Shown one piece after another: positions 35,142 to 44,745 of a stretch of DNA of 64,000 nucleotides (the stretch's first letter is position 1; each line of letters begins with the position of its first letter). Location of the stretch: positions 1 through 64,000 of the forward strand of contig JAJFIS010000027.1 of NCBI GenBank assembly GCA_021774735.1, read 5' to 3'. The position numbers and the translations under genes are program-made. The stretch is from Alphaproteobacteria bacterium (lineage in GTDB: Bacteria > Pseudomonadota > Alphaproteobacteria > Sphingomonadales > Kordiimonadaceae). A model generated the notes under the pieces. That model did not search any database, had not been told where the DNA came from, and saw nothing but the letters and a program-made list of their open reading frames with translations.

Positions 35142-38100
35142 ATGAAAAATACTAACATGTATAAATTTCTGTTGTTATCGACAGTATTTATATCACTGAG
35201 CTCGCGGGGGCTTGCTCAGACACCAGATGCAGATGCAGATGCTGAGGAGGATGCCGTAGAAGAGGTAATCGTCACCGGTTCACGCATTAAAGGCGCTAAA
35301 GTTACAGCAACATTGCCAGTGACCTTATTTAACCAAGATGATCTTGATGCTCTTGGTAGTTTTGATGGGGATGATCTTATCCGCTCTCTACCAGGGCAGG
35401 GGGAAGTTGATTTCCGTGATGATAATGGCAATACCGTTAATAACGCACGCGGTGACGTATCATCCATTAACTTGCGTTCACTCGGCCCAGGAAATACACT
35501 TGTGCTGTTAAATTCACGCCGAGTAGTTAATCACCCCGGCACGCAGACTAAGAATCTAGTGCCTGCGGTAACACCAAATGTGAATGCGCTGCCTGTTGCA
35601 GGCATTAGCCGTGTTGAAGTGCTGAATGATGGTGCTTCATCCATTTATGGCTCTGATGCTGTTGCCGGTGTATTTAATACTATTCTAAAAAGAAACTTTG
35701 AGGGGCTACGCGTTTCTTTCCGCGCTAGTGCGGCTGAGGAATCTAGTCTTGATGAGCAGCAGGTAACGGTCAATGCTGGCAAGACCTTTAATGGTGGCAG
35801 CACAAATATTTCCTTCGCGGGTAGTTTTTCCCTTCGTAATGGCCTTGATTCGAGCGAAGTGCCGCTAGCTGCAAATTCTGACCAACGTGGTTTCTTAATC
35901 GGAACAACTTTTGAAGGCGATACTTCCTTTGATAACCGCCATACCAGAACCGCATGGGGCCAGTTTACCCTGCGGACATCAAGTTCCACGCGGGTGAGAC
36001 AAAATGGTGAAATATTGACGACATCCAGTGGCCGTTTCCACATTCAGCCTTCGACTTTCTCTGGCTGTCGCGGAACAACAGCAACTGATCTGGCGACGCC
36101 GGGCATTTGTATTGATGATAGTTCATTGAACCGCGAGTTACGCCATAACCGGGGGGCGGATCGCTCGCTGATCTCAGACCGCGAGCGGGTTAACCTGTTT
36201 GCTTTCCTGAACCATGAATTTGATAGCGGTACCGAACTTTACGGTGAACTTGGTTATTACCGCGCCGAAACCGACGCAACGATTGAGGCTATTACGCCAA
36301 TTTCAAGCGGCGATATTGTCGTGCCAGCAAATAACTATTGGAACCCCTTTGGCCCGGTTACTTTTTCTGACGGAACTGTAAACCCCAACCGTTTACCTGG
36401 TCTTACCAATGTGCCGGTTGAAGGCTTGCCTGTTTTTGTTGACGGTGCGCGTTACCGGCTAACAGAGCTTGGGCAACGGAATATTAATGTTGTTAACACA
36501 TCATTCCGAGCCTTGATGGGCGCGCGCGGTGACTTTGGCGATTCTGGTTGGGATTGGGATAGTGCGGCGCTTTATTCCCGTGCTGTAACCACCGATATTA
36601 CGGATAACCGTGTGTCATCAACCCTATTCGCGGCAGCGTTGGATAGTGAAACGCCAAACGCCTTTAATGTGTTTAATGGTGCAGACCCTAACAATCCAAA
36701 CTCTTTGGATAGTACGACCAACCCACAGAGCGTCATCGATACATTCTTAATTGACGTTCAGCGTAAAAGTACCACTGAACTTGCGCTGGTTGATTTTAAA
36801 ACATCAAACGGTAGTGTGTTCGAATTGCCGGGTGGTCCTGTCGGTGCTGCCTTTGGTGCTGAGCTTAGATACGAATCATACGATGAAGACCGTGATGACC
36901 GCTTAGACGGCACCATCACCTTCACCAACCCTGTAACGGGTGATTTCACCGCGAGTGATGCGATGGGTTCTTCGCCAACATTCGATTCGAACGGCTCACG
37001 TACCGTGCTATCTGGTTTTGGTGAACTTTTTGTTCCACTGATTGGTGAGGACCAAAATATACCGATGATCCGTGACTTAAGCTTGCAGCTTGCGGGCCGG
37101 GTCGAGCATTTCTCAGACATTGGCTCCAGCGGTTTTAAACCCCGCATTTCAGGTACTTGGTCGGCAACAAACTGGTTAAAGGCACGGGCATCATGGTCCG
37201 AAGGCTTTAAAGCACCTAACTTGCCGCAGATTAACGAAGTGAGTGTGGCGCGGTCTAACACCCGTGAAGACGGTATCTTCTGTGAGGCCGGTGTTCGAAA
37301 CGGTACTTTTGCCAATTTCTCAGCTTGTGATGGTTTCTCAGAATCACGCGAAGAGCAACGGGCAGGTAACCCTGACCTGACGCCGGAAGATGCTGAAAAC
37401 ATTACATACGGTATTGTTATCGACCCTCAAGACTTTACTGACGGTCTAAGCTTCCTGAACGGTTTCACCTTCACTGTTGACTGGTGGGAGATTGATCAAA
37501 AGGGAACGGTTGGTATTTTTGGTGGAGCTAATCATATTGCCCTTGATTATGCCTTGCGTCTAAATGGCTCATTTAACCCCAATGTAGTGCGCGCTGATCC
37601 AACTGTTGATCAGGTTGCCTTCTTTGCCGGAACCGGCATTGATGCTGTTGGGGACATATTGTTCATTAAAGACCAATATTTGAACCTGTTACCGCGTAGT
37701 ATTAAGGGTGTTGATTTCGGTTTTTACTATGATCTGCCAGATACCGCCCTTGGTGATTTCAAGTTCAAAGTTAATGCTGCTAAAATGAGGCAGTTAGACG
37801 TTGAACCATCACCACGCGCTAATATCATTCTAGATGCTATCGCCGCCGGTGAAGTCGATGATTCGATTTCAGTTGCGGGTGCCGGTAGCCTTATTGAGAG
37901 AAACGGCACACCAAAATGGCGGGGTACGGCCAACATGACATGGCGTCACCCAAGCGGCTTTGGTGCTGGTGTTCTTGCTAACTATATCGGTAAGTTCATC
38001 GACACAGGCGCTGGTCCAGATTCAAATGGTGACCCGCATGTGGTTAAAGAGTGGATCACGGCCAATGCCTATGTTCAGTATGAACATCAGGGCGACGGCA

Positions 38101-38246
38101 TGTTTGCTGACACGCGGATCCGCTTTGGTGCAAATAACTTCACCAATGAAGCACCGCGCCAAGATGATGAGATCAGAGGCTTTAAGTCCAGCATGCATAA
38201 CGCACGCGGCAGAGTGTTTTACCTAGATATCAGTAAATCATTCTAA
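35142..38246 (+). CDS. TonB-dependent outer-membrane receptor
   Basis: The 1034-residue protein has a signal sequence (FLLLSTVFISLSSRGLAQ), an acidic spacer and TonB-box-like EEVIVTGSRIKG, a plug domain (about 60-190, VEVLNDGASSIYGSDAVAG) and a 22-strand-type barrel ending in the C-terminal phenylalanine of YLDISKSF. The class imports large or scarce nutrients (siderophores, peptides, glycans) using ExbBD-TonB. ATG 35142 is preceded by AGGGAG; the frame opens earlier at 35085 but without a site. A strong terminator follows. Its neighbours, peptidases and a deacylase, suggest a peptide-type substrate. Confidence 0.92.
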   Translation: MKNTNMYKFLLLSTVFISLSSRGLAQTPDADADAEEDAVEEVIVTGSRIKGAKVTATLPVTLFNQDDLDALGSFDGDDLIRSLPGQGEVDFRDDNGNTVNNARGDVSSINLRSLGPGNTLVLLNSRRVVNHPGTQTKNLVPAVTPNVNALPVAGISRVEVLNDGASSIYGSDAVAGVFNTILKRNFEGLRVSFRASAAEESSLDEQQVTVNAGKTFNGGSTNISFAGSFSLRNGLDSSEVPLAANSDQRGFLIGTTFEGDTSFDNRHTRTAWGQFTLRTSSSTRVRQNGEILTTSSGRFHIQPSTFSGCRGTTATDLATPGICIDDSSLNRELRHNRGADRSLISDRERVNLFAFLNHEFDSGTELYGELGYYRAETDATIEAITPISSGDIVVPANNYWNPFGPVTFSDGTVNPNRLPGLTNVPVEGLPVFVDGARYRLTELGQRNINVVNTSFRALMGARGDFGDSGWDWDSAALYSRAVTTDITDNRVSSTLFAAALDSETPNAFNVFNGADPNNPNSLDSTTNPQSVIDTFLIDVQRKSTTELALVDFKTSNGSVFELPGGPVGAAFGAELRYESYDEDRDDRLDGTITFTNPVTGDFTASDAMGSSPTFDSNGSRTVLSGFGELFVPLIGEDQNIPMIRDLSLQLAGRVEHFSDIGSSGFKPRISGTWSATNWLKARASWSEGFKAPNLPQINEVSVARSNTREDGIFCEAGVRNGTFANFSACDGFSESREEQRAGNPDLTPEDAENITYGIVIDPQDFTDGLSFLNGFTFTVDWWEIDQKGTVGIFGGANHIALDYALRLNGSFNPNVVRADPTVDQVAFFAGTGIDAVGDILFIKDQYLNLLPRSIKGVDFGFYYDLPDTALGDFKFKVNAAKMRQLDVEPSPRANIILDAIAAGEVDDSISVAGAGSLIERNGTPKWRGTANMTWRHPSGFGAGVLANYIGKFIDTGAGPDSNGDPHVVKEWITANAYVQYEHQGDGMFADTRIRFGANNFTNEAPRQDDEIRGFKSSMHNARGRVFYLDISKSF

Positions 38247-38256
38247 TCAAACACTG

Positions 38257-38288
38257 AAACCCCAGCATTTAATTGTGCTGGGGTTTTT
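38257..38288 (+). terminator. Intrinsic terminator after TonB receptor gene
   Basis: An 11-bp stem, AAACCCCAGCA with TGCTGGGGTTT, and an 8-base loop are followed by a T-run (38284-38288). It is the strongest terminator in the window. Confidence 0.9.
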
Positions 38289-38349
38289 CTTTGCCTTTAT
38301 GCTTTCGCATGCATGGCGAAATGATACCTAACAAGATAGTGGGGAGATT

Positions 38350-39555
38350 ATGTTAAAACGTCCCATGATATGGTTTCTGCTCTGTTCAAGCATGATTGCG
38401 CTAACAGCAGTATTTTCGGCAAATTCATTTGCACAAACCGACCCACCCACAGCATTATGCCAAAATGAAATGGCATCAATCGAAGCAAATTTCCCATCAG
38501 CGCGCGCCAACAAATGTACCGTCGTGTCATCATCGGCTTTAGCTGTTGTAATTGCCCCTGAGAACAAACCAATCAATGATAGCGCATGGTATGCTTTTAA
38601 AGTGGTTCCAAAGCAGGCGAAAGAATTACAGGTTATTTTGCAATATAGCTTTTCAAAACATCGCTATAGACCTAAAATTAGCTATGATGGTACTAATTGG
38701 GAATTGCTTGATGAGGCGCTGGTCGATCCAATTTCTGAAACTGAGGTTCGTCTGCGCTTAGCGATGAATGAGCGGCCCTTTTATATTTCAGCTCAAGAAA
38801 TTTTTACCAATTCCAGCCATACTGATTGGATTGGTAAGATAGCTGCAGAAGCCTTTGTTGCGAGATCGGTCATCGGCAAGTCTGTTGAGGGGCGTGACAT
38901 TGTAAAGCTGGAAGTGCGTACCGACAAAAAACATAGCAAGCCCTATATATTTATTGTTGGCCGCCAACACCCACCCGAGGTTACGGGGGCATTCGCCCTA
39001 GCGCGATATGTTGAGACGCTTCTTGGTGGATCTGATTTAGCGAAGCAGTTTCGCAATGCTTATGACATTATCATTATCCCAAATATGAACCCAGACGGGG
39101 TAGTGCACGGCAATTGGCGCCATAATATGAATGGTATTGACCTAAACCGCGATTGGGGACCCTTCACCCAGCCAGAAACGCAAGTAATTCAATCAGAGCT
39201 AAAGCGCTTTGACGGCGACGATGAATTGATTTTATTTCTAGATTTTCATTCGACATTTCGGAATTTATTTTATACGCAAACGGACGGGGAGCCAACAAGG
39301 CCTGAGCATTTTACCAGAGATTGGCTGTCAGCATCAAGGCAATATATTGATGAAAAAACATATAAATTTACGCGAGAACAGAGCCCTAACTCGGGTCAGC
39401 CAACATCGAAGAATTACATGTATTCTACTTATGGAATTCCGGCAATTACCTATGAGGTAGGGGATGAAAGCGACCGAGATGGCACTTTAAAAGCGGCAGA
39501 AATATTTGCCCAAGAGATGATGAAAAACCTATTGCAATGGAAAGATAACCAGTGA
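38350..39555 (+). CDS. Exported M14 zinc carboxypeptidase
   Basis: The 401-residue protein has a signal sequence (MIALTAVFSANSFAQ). The zinc site is His207 and Glu210 (HPPE) with His300 (DFHS), and the catalytic base is probably Glu369 (ITYEVGDES). NMNPDGV and GIDLNRDW are the substrate-binding signatures of M14 peptidases. A beta-sandwich-like N-terminal part (about 30-170) precedes the catalytic domain, as in M14 family zinc peptidases of the cytosolic-carboxypeptidase-like group. The start follows GGGGAG. It overlaps the next gene by four bases. Confidence 0.88.
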   Translation: MLKRPMIWFLLCSSMIALTAVFSANSFAQTDPPTALCQNEMASIEANFPSARANKCTVVSSSALAVVIAPENKPINDSAWYAFKVVPKQAKELQVILQYSFSKHRYRPKISYDGTNWELLDEALVDPISETEVRLRLAMNERPFYISAQEIFTNSSHTDWIGKIAAEAFVARSVIGKSVEGRDIVKLEVRTDKKHSKPYIFIVGRQHPPEVTGAFALARYVETLLGGSDLAKQFRNAYDIIIIPNMNPDGVVHGNWRHNMNGIDLNRDWGPFTQPETQVIQSELKRFDGDDELILFLDFHSTFRNLFYTQTDGEPTRPEHFTRDWLSASRQYIDEKTYKFTREQSPNSGQPTSKNYMYSTYGIPAITYEVGDESDRDGTLKAAEIFAQEMMKNLLQWKDNQ

Positions 39556-41111
39556 AGAATATAAAATACTTAATCTTATTGTTAGCCGTACCCTTGATTG
39601 GCTGTAGTGAACCCATAGAGGTTGATATTCTGCTAAAGGGGGGACAGGTTTATATTGGGGATGGATCGGGTAGTATTACCGCCGATGTGGCGATTAAAGC
39701 AGATGAAATTATTTTCATTGGTAATGCATCTGGGCATTTTGTTGCCGCCAGGACAGTTGACGTAAGTGGATTGGTTGTAGCTCCTGGATTTATTGATCCC
39801 CACACCCACAGCTTGGAAGAATTACAAAGCGACGACGCTAAGTTGCGGCAAAATATCAATTACCGTCTTCAAGGCGTTACGACCGTTTTTAATGGTAATG
39901 ATGGTGGCGGCGATCCTGATATTTTAGCTAAATCGCAGGAAATGCAAGCCACGGGTATTGGAACAAATACAGCCCTGTATGTGGGGCATGGTGCCGTTAG
40001 ACGGCATGTAATGCAAAATGACCGTCGTCCGCCAACTGAGGCCGAGTTGGAACAAATGAAGGCGCTGGTTGATGGGGCCATGGATGCCGGTGCGCTGGGC
40101 TTATCAACAGGGCTATTTTATGTGCCGGGCAGCTATTCAACCACCGATGAAGTTGTTGCGCTCGCTAAAGTCGCGGCTAAGAAGGGCGGCGTTTATGACA
40201 GTCATATCCGCGACGAAAGCACCTATAATATTGGTCTAGAAGCTTCGATTGAGGAGGTTATAGAAATTGGCAGGCGTGCGGAAATGCCTGTTCATATAGC
40301 CCATATAAAAGCGCTCGGCGTTGATGTGTGGGGAAAAAGTGTGCCGGTCATAAAGCTGGTTGAAGCAGCAAGGGCGGATGGTATTAAAGTGACGGCTGAT
40401 CAATATCCATGGCTAGCGTCAGGCACCAGCATTTCAGCGGCTTTGATTCCCCCGGGGTTGAAAGCGGGCGGTGAAGAAAAATATCTCGCACGGTTAAATG
40501 ACCCCAAATTACGCTCGGAAATAATTATAGATGTGGAAGAAAACCTCCGCCGTCGGGGTGGGTCAGAAGCCGTATTGATCTCTTTTGCGAAACCTGAATG
40601 GCAGGGTAAAACGCTAGGTTTTCTGGCCAAAGCTAATGCCATGACGCCTGCCGAAATGGCGATAGAAATTGCCCGTAACGGCGACGCTAAAATCGCCTCA
40701 TTTAACATGGACGAGGGCGACCTGACTAATTTTATGCGTCAAAGCTGGGTTATGACAAGTTCCGATGGCTCATCCGGCCATCCGCGTAAATATGCAAGCT
40801 TTCCTGAGAAATATGTAACCTATGTACAGACTAAGAATGTGCTGGATCTGCCAACCTTTCTATATCGCAGTAGTGGCTTGGTCGCGGATACATTTAATCT
40901 TTGCGGAAGGGGCTACATAAAAACCAATTATAAAGCTGATATTGTTATTTTCGATCCGGAAGAATTTTCAGCCAAGGCAGATTTTCAGCAGCCTGAGCTT
41001 TTATCAACTGGGGTTAAATATCTGCTTGTAAATGGGCAATTGGCCGTTGATGAGGGCACGTCCCAAAATATCTTACCTGGCAAACTGTTGAAACGTTGCT
41101 CTGGACAGTAA
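39552..41111 (+). CDS. D-aminoacylase/N-acyl-D-amino-acid deacylase-type amidohydrolase lipoprotein
   Basis: The 519-residue protein starts with a lipoprotein signal ending in LIGC. The metal-binding HTH is at residues 84-86 (DPHTHSLEEL), with further residues in SHIRDES and HIAHIKALG, and the family signature TSSDGSSGHPR. The group removes acyl chains from N-acyl-D-amino acids or dipeptides; the substrate is unknown. The GTG start overlaps the carboxypeptidase stop, so the two are cotranslated. A lipoprotein form at the cell surface fits processing of imported or extracellular amides. Confidence 0.85.
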   Translation: MKNIKYLILLLAVPLIGCSEPIEVDILLKGGQVYIGDGSGSITADVAIKADEIIFIGNASGHFVAARTVDVSGLVVAPGFIDPHTHSLEELQSDDAKLRQNINYRLQGVTTVFNGNDGGGDPDILAKSQEMQATGIGTNTALYVGHGAVRRHVMQNDRRPPTEAELEQMKALVDGAMDAGALGLSTGLFYVPGSYSTTDEVVALAKVAAKKGGVYDSHIRDESTYNIGLEASIEEVIEIGRRAEMPVHIAHIKALGVDVWGKSVPVIKLVEAARADGIKVTADQYPWLASGTSISAALIPPGLKAGGEEKYLARLNDPKLRSEIIIDVEENLRRRGGSEAVLISFAKPEWQGKTLGFLAKANAMTPAEMAIEIARNGDAKIASFNMDEGDLTNFMRQSWVMTSSDGSSGHPRKYASFPEKYVTYVQTKNVLDLPTFLYRSSGLVADTFNLCGRGYIKTNYKADIVIFDPEEFSAKADFQQPELLSTGVKYLLVNGQLAVDEGTSQNILPGKLLKRCSGQ

Positions 41112-41155
41112 GCCTTAACATAGGCAAAAATACTGAAAATTAACGGGAGAAGATC

Positions 41156-43726
41156 ATGCGATATGGGTTGGTTTTAAAGCTATTTACGTTGTTTTTATGG
41201 GGCATTAATGCGCCGATTGCTGTGGCCCAACCAAGCCAATCATATTTCCCTGACACCGTATCTTTTGACCAAAACATTCCAAAGCCTGAGCGTTATCTGG
41301 GCTTTGATGTTGGTAGTTGGCACGTCTCACCCGATGCGCTTACAGGTTATATGCGGCATTTGGCACAGGGAAGTGAACGGGTGTATATTGAAACTATTGG
41401 CTATTCCCACGAACGTCATGCCCTCAGCCATGTCTTTATTTCGTCACCTGAAAATATCGCGAGCCTTGATGAACGATTGTTACAGCATCAATCAGCCACA
41501 AGCGCGGCGGATGATATTTTAGTGTTGAATTTGGCCTATAGTGTCCACGGCAATGAACCATCAGGGTCAAATGCTGCCATGCTGGTTGCTTATTATTTAG
41601 CCGCATCACAGGAGCAATGGGTTAAGGATTTTCTAGCCAAAACGATCATTATTATTGACCCAACTCAAAACCCTGATGGCCTTGGTCGCCACGCAAATTT
41701 TGCTAATCAGCATAAAGGTGCTACAGAAAACCTTGATCCAGCGGACCGCACCCATTTTGAAGGATGGCCTTCTGGGCGCACCAATCATTATTGGTTTGAC
41801 CTGAACAGGGACTGGATTTTTGGAACCCAACCAGAATCAGTTGCTCGCATAAAGGCTTACCAGAAATGGCGACCGCATGTTCTGGGTGATTATCATGAGA
41901 TGGGCGGGGATTTTCCAACTTATTTTTTCCAGCCGGGTCACCCTGACCGGACACACCCCCTAACGTCAGAGGAAAACCAGCGCATCACTATGGAACTGGC
42001 GAAATTTCATGCGAAAGCTTTGGATAGCCGCGCGCAACCCTTTATAACCCAAGAACGTTTTGATGACTTTTATTATGGCAAAGCATCTGCCTACCCAGAC
42101 GCCATGGGGGCAATTGGTCTTTTGTTCGAGCAAAGCGCCGTACGCGGCCATGTCCGTGAATTTGGTGGTGTAAAGATTCGTTTCCGCGATGCCGTTGCCA
42201 ATCATTTAGCCACATCGCTTTCGTTGATGAAAGGGGCTGATGCCAACCGAGATGATATTTTGGCCCACCGCTTCAACGCTATGAAAAGGGGTGTTCAATT
42301 AGCTGCCAAGGACCCGGTGAAAGCTTATGTATTTGCTGATGACGGGGACCCTGCGCGCGCAAAAAAACTATTGGATATTTTGGCTTTACATCAAATTCCG
42401 GTTTACGGCCTTAATAACGATATTCGAGTTGATGATGATATATTTCGGCCCGGCTATGCATGGGCCGTTAAAATGGATGGGGCTAAATACGGTCTAATAC
42501 GATCTTTATTTGAAACTCGAACCAGCTTTGGGGACACCATTTTTTATGATGTATCTAGTTGGAACTTACCTCTTGCGCTGAATTTGCCCTTTGCTCCATT
42601 GCGCAAATTAAAGAATATTAGCACTGATCTTGCAATTATCTCTGATGAGGCGGCAGTCACTGCCATGAAGGCAAAGCCAGTTGCCTATGCCTTTGAATGG
42701 AATCAATATAGGGCCCCGCATTTGCTGCAGGCCTTGCTTTCAGGTGGCTTAAAGCCACGGTTGATGACCAAGGATTTTGCTGTGGATACGGAGGAAGGCA
42801 ACATTCAAAAGTTTAAAGCTGGGACTATAGTTATCCACCCTAAGACAGCAGATGATCATGAAAATATCCAGCAAATAATTGCCGAGCACTCTCAGGTGAG
42901 GGCATATGGCCTTGCCAGTGGGCTGACGGTATCAGGGCCAGACATGGGTTCCAGTGCCGTACGGGTGCTCAATCCCATTAAAGCGGCAATTTTGGTGGGT
43001 CCAGGGGTAAACCCTAGCGAGGCAGGCGAGGTTAGATTTGCGCTGGATCAAGCATTTTCTATGCCTGTTACTATTTTGGATGCTGACCGCCTCAGTGAAA
43101 CTGATTTGACCTACTACAGCCATATTCTAATGGTCGATGGTCGCTATAAACAATGGGGTAACTATTCCAAGATACTGCAAAAGTGGGTGCAGTCAGGTGG
43201 GGTTATAATTGCACAGAAAAATGCGGCAACGTGGCTTGAAAAAACGGTTCTAACTAAGAATAAAAAAGCCAAGACAAAGGCCGCAAAGCAACCAGAAAAG
43301 AAAATTGCCGAAAGGCGCAGCTATCAAGACTATGAACAAGATCGCGGTAAAAGTACTATTTCAGGCGCTGTCTTATGGGCAAAAGCTGATCTGACACACC
43401 CATTAATGTTTGGTTTTGAGCGCGCAAAAATCCCGCTTTTCTATAATGCACGGTCCACGCTTAGTGTACCTAAAATACCATATGACATACCGCTTATATA
43501 TGGGGATAAGTCTAAGGTTTTGGCCGCTGGTTACGCTGATCAGAAACTGCTGGATAAGATTGCAGGAACACCAGCAATAGCCTTGCACCGCGTTGGGACT
43601 GGCAAAATTGTATTGTTTAGCAATAACGTAAATTTCAGAGCTATTTGGATAGGAACCGAGCGATTATATGCTAATGCCCTGTTCTTCACCCAAGCTGTTG
43701 AAGGCCGCAGAAACTTAGAGCAGTAA
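41156..43726 (+). CDS. Large exported M14 family peptidase
   Basis: The 856-residue protein has a signal sequence (FTLFLWGINAPIAVA). The zinc ligands are His131 and Glu134 (HGNE) and His247 (DYHEMGG), with the base at Glu325 (LLFEQSAV). NPDGLGRHANF and FDLNRDWIFG are M14 signatures. Behind the catalytic domain come about 450 residues of a second part with a glutamine amidotransferase-like or Rossmann-type feel (HILMVDGRYKQWGNYSKIL; WVQSGGVIIAQKNAATW), ending in a beta-rich region. It follows the deacylase after 44 bases and likely belongs to the same unit. Both M14 enzymes are predicted to be outside the cytoplasm. Confidence 0.86.
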   Translation: MRYGLVLKLFTLFLWGINAPIAVAQPSQSYFPDTVSFDQNIPKPERYLGFDVGSWHVSPDALTGYMRHLAQGSERVYIETIGYSHERHALSHVFISSPENIASLDERLLQHQSATSAADDILVLNLAYSVHGNEPSGSNAAMLVAYYLAASQEQWVKDFLAKTIIIIDPTQNPDGLGRHANFANQHKGATENLDPADRTHFEGWPSGRTNHYWFDLNRDWIFGTQPESVARIKAYQKWRPHVLGDYHEMGGDFPTYFFQPGHPDRTHPLTSEENQRITMELAKFHAKALDSRAQPFITQERFDDFYYGKASAYPDAMGAIGLLFEQSAVRGHVREFGGVKIRFRDAVANHLATSLSLMKGADANRDDILAHRFNAMKRGVQLAAKDPVKAYVFADDGDPARAKKLLDILALHQIPVYGLNNDIRVDDDIFRPGYAWAVKMDGAKYGLIRSLFETRTSFGDTIFYDVSSWNLPLALNLPFAPLRKLKNISTDLAIISDEAAVTAMKAKPVAYAFEWNQYRAPHLLQALLSGGLKPRLMTKDFAVDTEEGNIQKFKAGTIVIHPKTADDHENIQQIIAEHSQVRAYGLASGLTVSGPDMGSSAVRVLNPIKAAILVGPGVNPSEAGEVRFALDQAFSMPVTILDADRLSETDLTYYSHILMVDGRYKQWGNYSKILQKWVQSGGVIIAQKNAATWLEKTVLTKNKKAKTKAAKQPEKKIAERRSYQDYEQDRGKSTISGAVLWAKADLTHPLMFGFERAKIPLFYNARSTLSVPKIPYDIPLIYGDKSKVLAAGYADQKLLDKIAGTPAIALHRVGTGKIVLFSNNVNFRAIWIGTERLYANALFFTQAVEGRRNLEQ

Positions 43727-43759
43727 TAGGTTAGTTTAAGCAGCCTTCACTGATTAGCT

Positions 43760-44143
43760 TTAAGGTTGGATCAATTGGTATAGATGCAGGGTATCCATAT
43801 ATTCCTTCACCGCTACAATCTGCCCACCTCTCACTGTGATCAGGAAGTGGTATTCGTTGGCATAAGTGCGACCATTAACATGTTTGCCATCGGACACAAC
43901 TTCCACCGCAACCATGTCCCCTTCTGCGATCATTGATTTCACGGTTAGCTTCAAGCCATCTGGAAAGCCATTTTGGATGTTGCCTACAATTTGCAAATAT
44001 TCAGCTTTGGTCTTGGTGCCTGAAAAGGGTAGGTTCCCCGGCACCCACCAACTGGCATCCTCGCTTACCATTTTAAAGGCTGCATCGATGTTTCCAGCAC
44101 TAAATTCTTTAAAAAATTCGCTTACTAAATCTTTAGTCCCCAT
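43760..44143 (-). CDS. SnoaL/NTF2-like domain protein
   Basis: The 127-residue product from ATG 44143 (AGGAG, eight-base spacer) is a SnoaL-like polyketide-cyclase/ketosteroid-isomerase-fold domain: LVSEFFKEFSAGNIDAAFKMV, WWVPGNLPFSG, EYLQIVGNI, VAVEVVSDG and NEYHFLITVRGGQIVAVKEYMDT (shown in part). The same frame is open upstream to an ATG at 44401 that would add 86 residues containing a weak signal-like stretch; that start also has an AGGA nearby, so an exported form remains possible. Function is not specified by the fold. Confidence 0.7.
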   Translation of the reverse strand: MGTKDLVSEFFKEFSAGNIDAAFKMVSEDASWWVPGNLPFSGTKTKAEYLQIVGNIQNGFPDGLKLTVKSMIAEGDMVAVEVVSDGKHVNGRTYANEYHFLITVRGGQIVAVKEYMDTLHLYQLIQP

Positions 44144-44426
44144 AATTTTCGCTCCTGATTTTGATGATAATTCAACGGTTTCATGCAAGGCACTGCAGCC
44201 ATTTGCACAAGTATAAAGCTGGAGAGCTGATGCTAGTGCAACGACAGAATGCTTCTGGTCGCTAAAGAGGCCGGTAAAGTTTAAGTTTCTTATATTATCG
44301 ATCTTGTTTTTTTCGTCTGTCATTAAGTCGTTGGAATGAATTTCACCATTGAAAACAAATAGATACGTAAAAATTATTATAGTATGTTTACTGATTGTCA
44401 TTGCATTAATTCCTAAGAAAGTATGC

Positions 44427-44463
44427 AGCTGAAATGCATGTAAAATTTTTACATTTTTCAGCT
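44427..44463. repeat. Imperfect 37-base inverted repeat
   Basis: AGCTGAAA (44427-44434) pairs with TTTCAGCT... at 44456-44463, then ATGTAA (38-43 of 444xx) pairs with TTACAT (49-54), with a three-against-one internal loop. There is no T-run on either side. It lies between the SnoaL gene and the structured leader. Confidence 0.55.
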
Positions 44464-44490
44464 CGCTCGAAGATAAAGTTTAAAATATCA

Positions 44491-44518
44491 TTGCTAGCAT
44501 TTGTTGACAATATATAAA
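44491..44518 (+). promoter_or_regulatory. Candidate sigma70-type promoter for the structured leader
   Basis: TTGCTA (44491-44496), a 16-base spacer and TATAAA (44513-44518) resemble a housekeeping promoter. A second candidate is TTGACG (44550-44555), 17 bases, CATAAG (44573-44578). Either would start a plus-strand transcript through the hairpins that follow. Confidence 0.45.
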
Positions 44519-44579
44519 GCGCACATGCAGTTAGTTAATCATAAAAGCCTTGACGTAGCTCGCTGTTCACGACATAAGC

Positions 44580-44720
44580 AGCCCAACCGCGTGGCATAAG
44601 CCGCGCCTTCATCAGGTGGCGCTAAAAATGAAACATATTTCCCACATGCAGCGACGCTGCCTTATGCGACGACAATTGGTCTAGCCCTACCGCTATTCAA
44701 TCCAATTATTCGATCGCTCA
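44580..44720 (+). ncRNA. Structured leader or small RNA upstream of a GNAT gene
   Basis: Three hairpins can form. Hairpin 1 is GCGTGGC/GCCGCGC with loop ATAA (44589-44606, 7 bp). Hairpin 2 is GCGCC/GGCGC (44603-44607/44618-44622) and shares bases 44603-44606 with hairpin 1, so the two exclude each other. Hairpin 3 is GCAG/CTGC (44648-44660). A terminator follows at 44721. No known family was recognised; tmRNA, SRP RNA and common riboswitch signatures were looked for and not seen. It may be a transcription attenuator of the next gene or an independent small RNA. Confidence 0.5.
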
Positions 44721-44745
44721 CCCGTCTTTTAAAACGGGTTTTTTT
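44721..44745 (+). terminator. Intrinsic terminator just before the GNAT gene
   Basis: CCCGT (44721-44725) pairs with ACGGG (44734-44738), extendable through A-T pairs, followed by seven T (44739-44745). The ribosome site GGGA (44748-44751) and ATG 44759 come right after it, the arrangement of an attenuator. Confidence 0.75.

Noticed and set aside
36758-37402. A long open frame opposite the TonB receptor gene
   Set aside because: It has Ser-rich, low-complexity translation and no start site; the receptor is clearly real.
44504-44509. TTGACA as a minus-35 promoter element
   Set aside because: The correct spacing gives a poor minus-10; the TTGCTA/TATAAA pair fits better.
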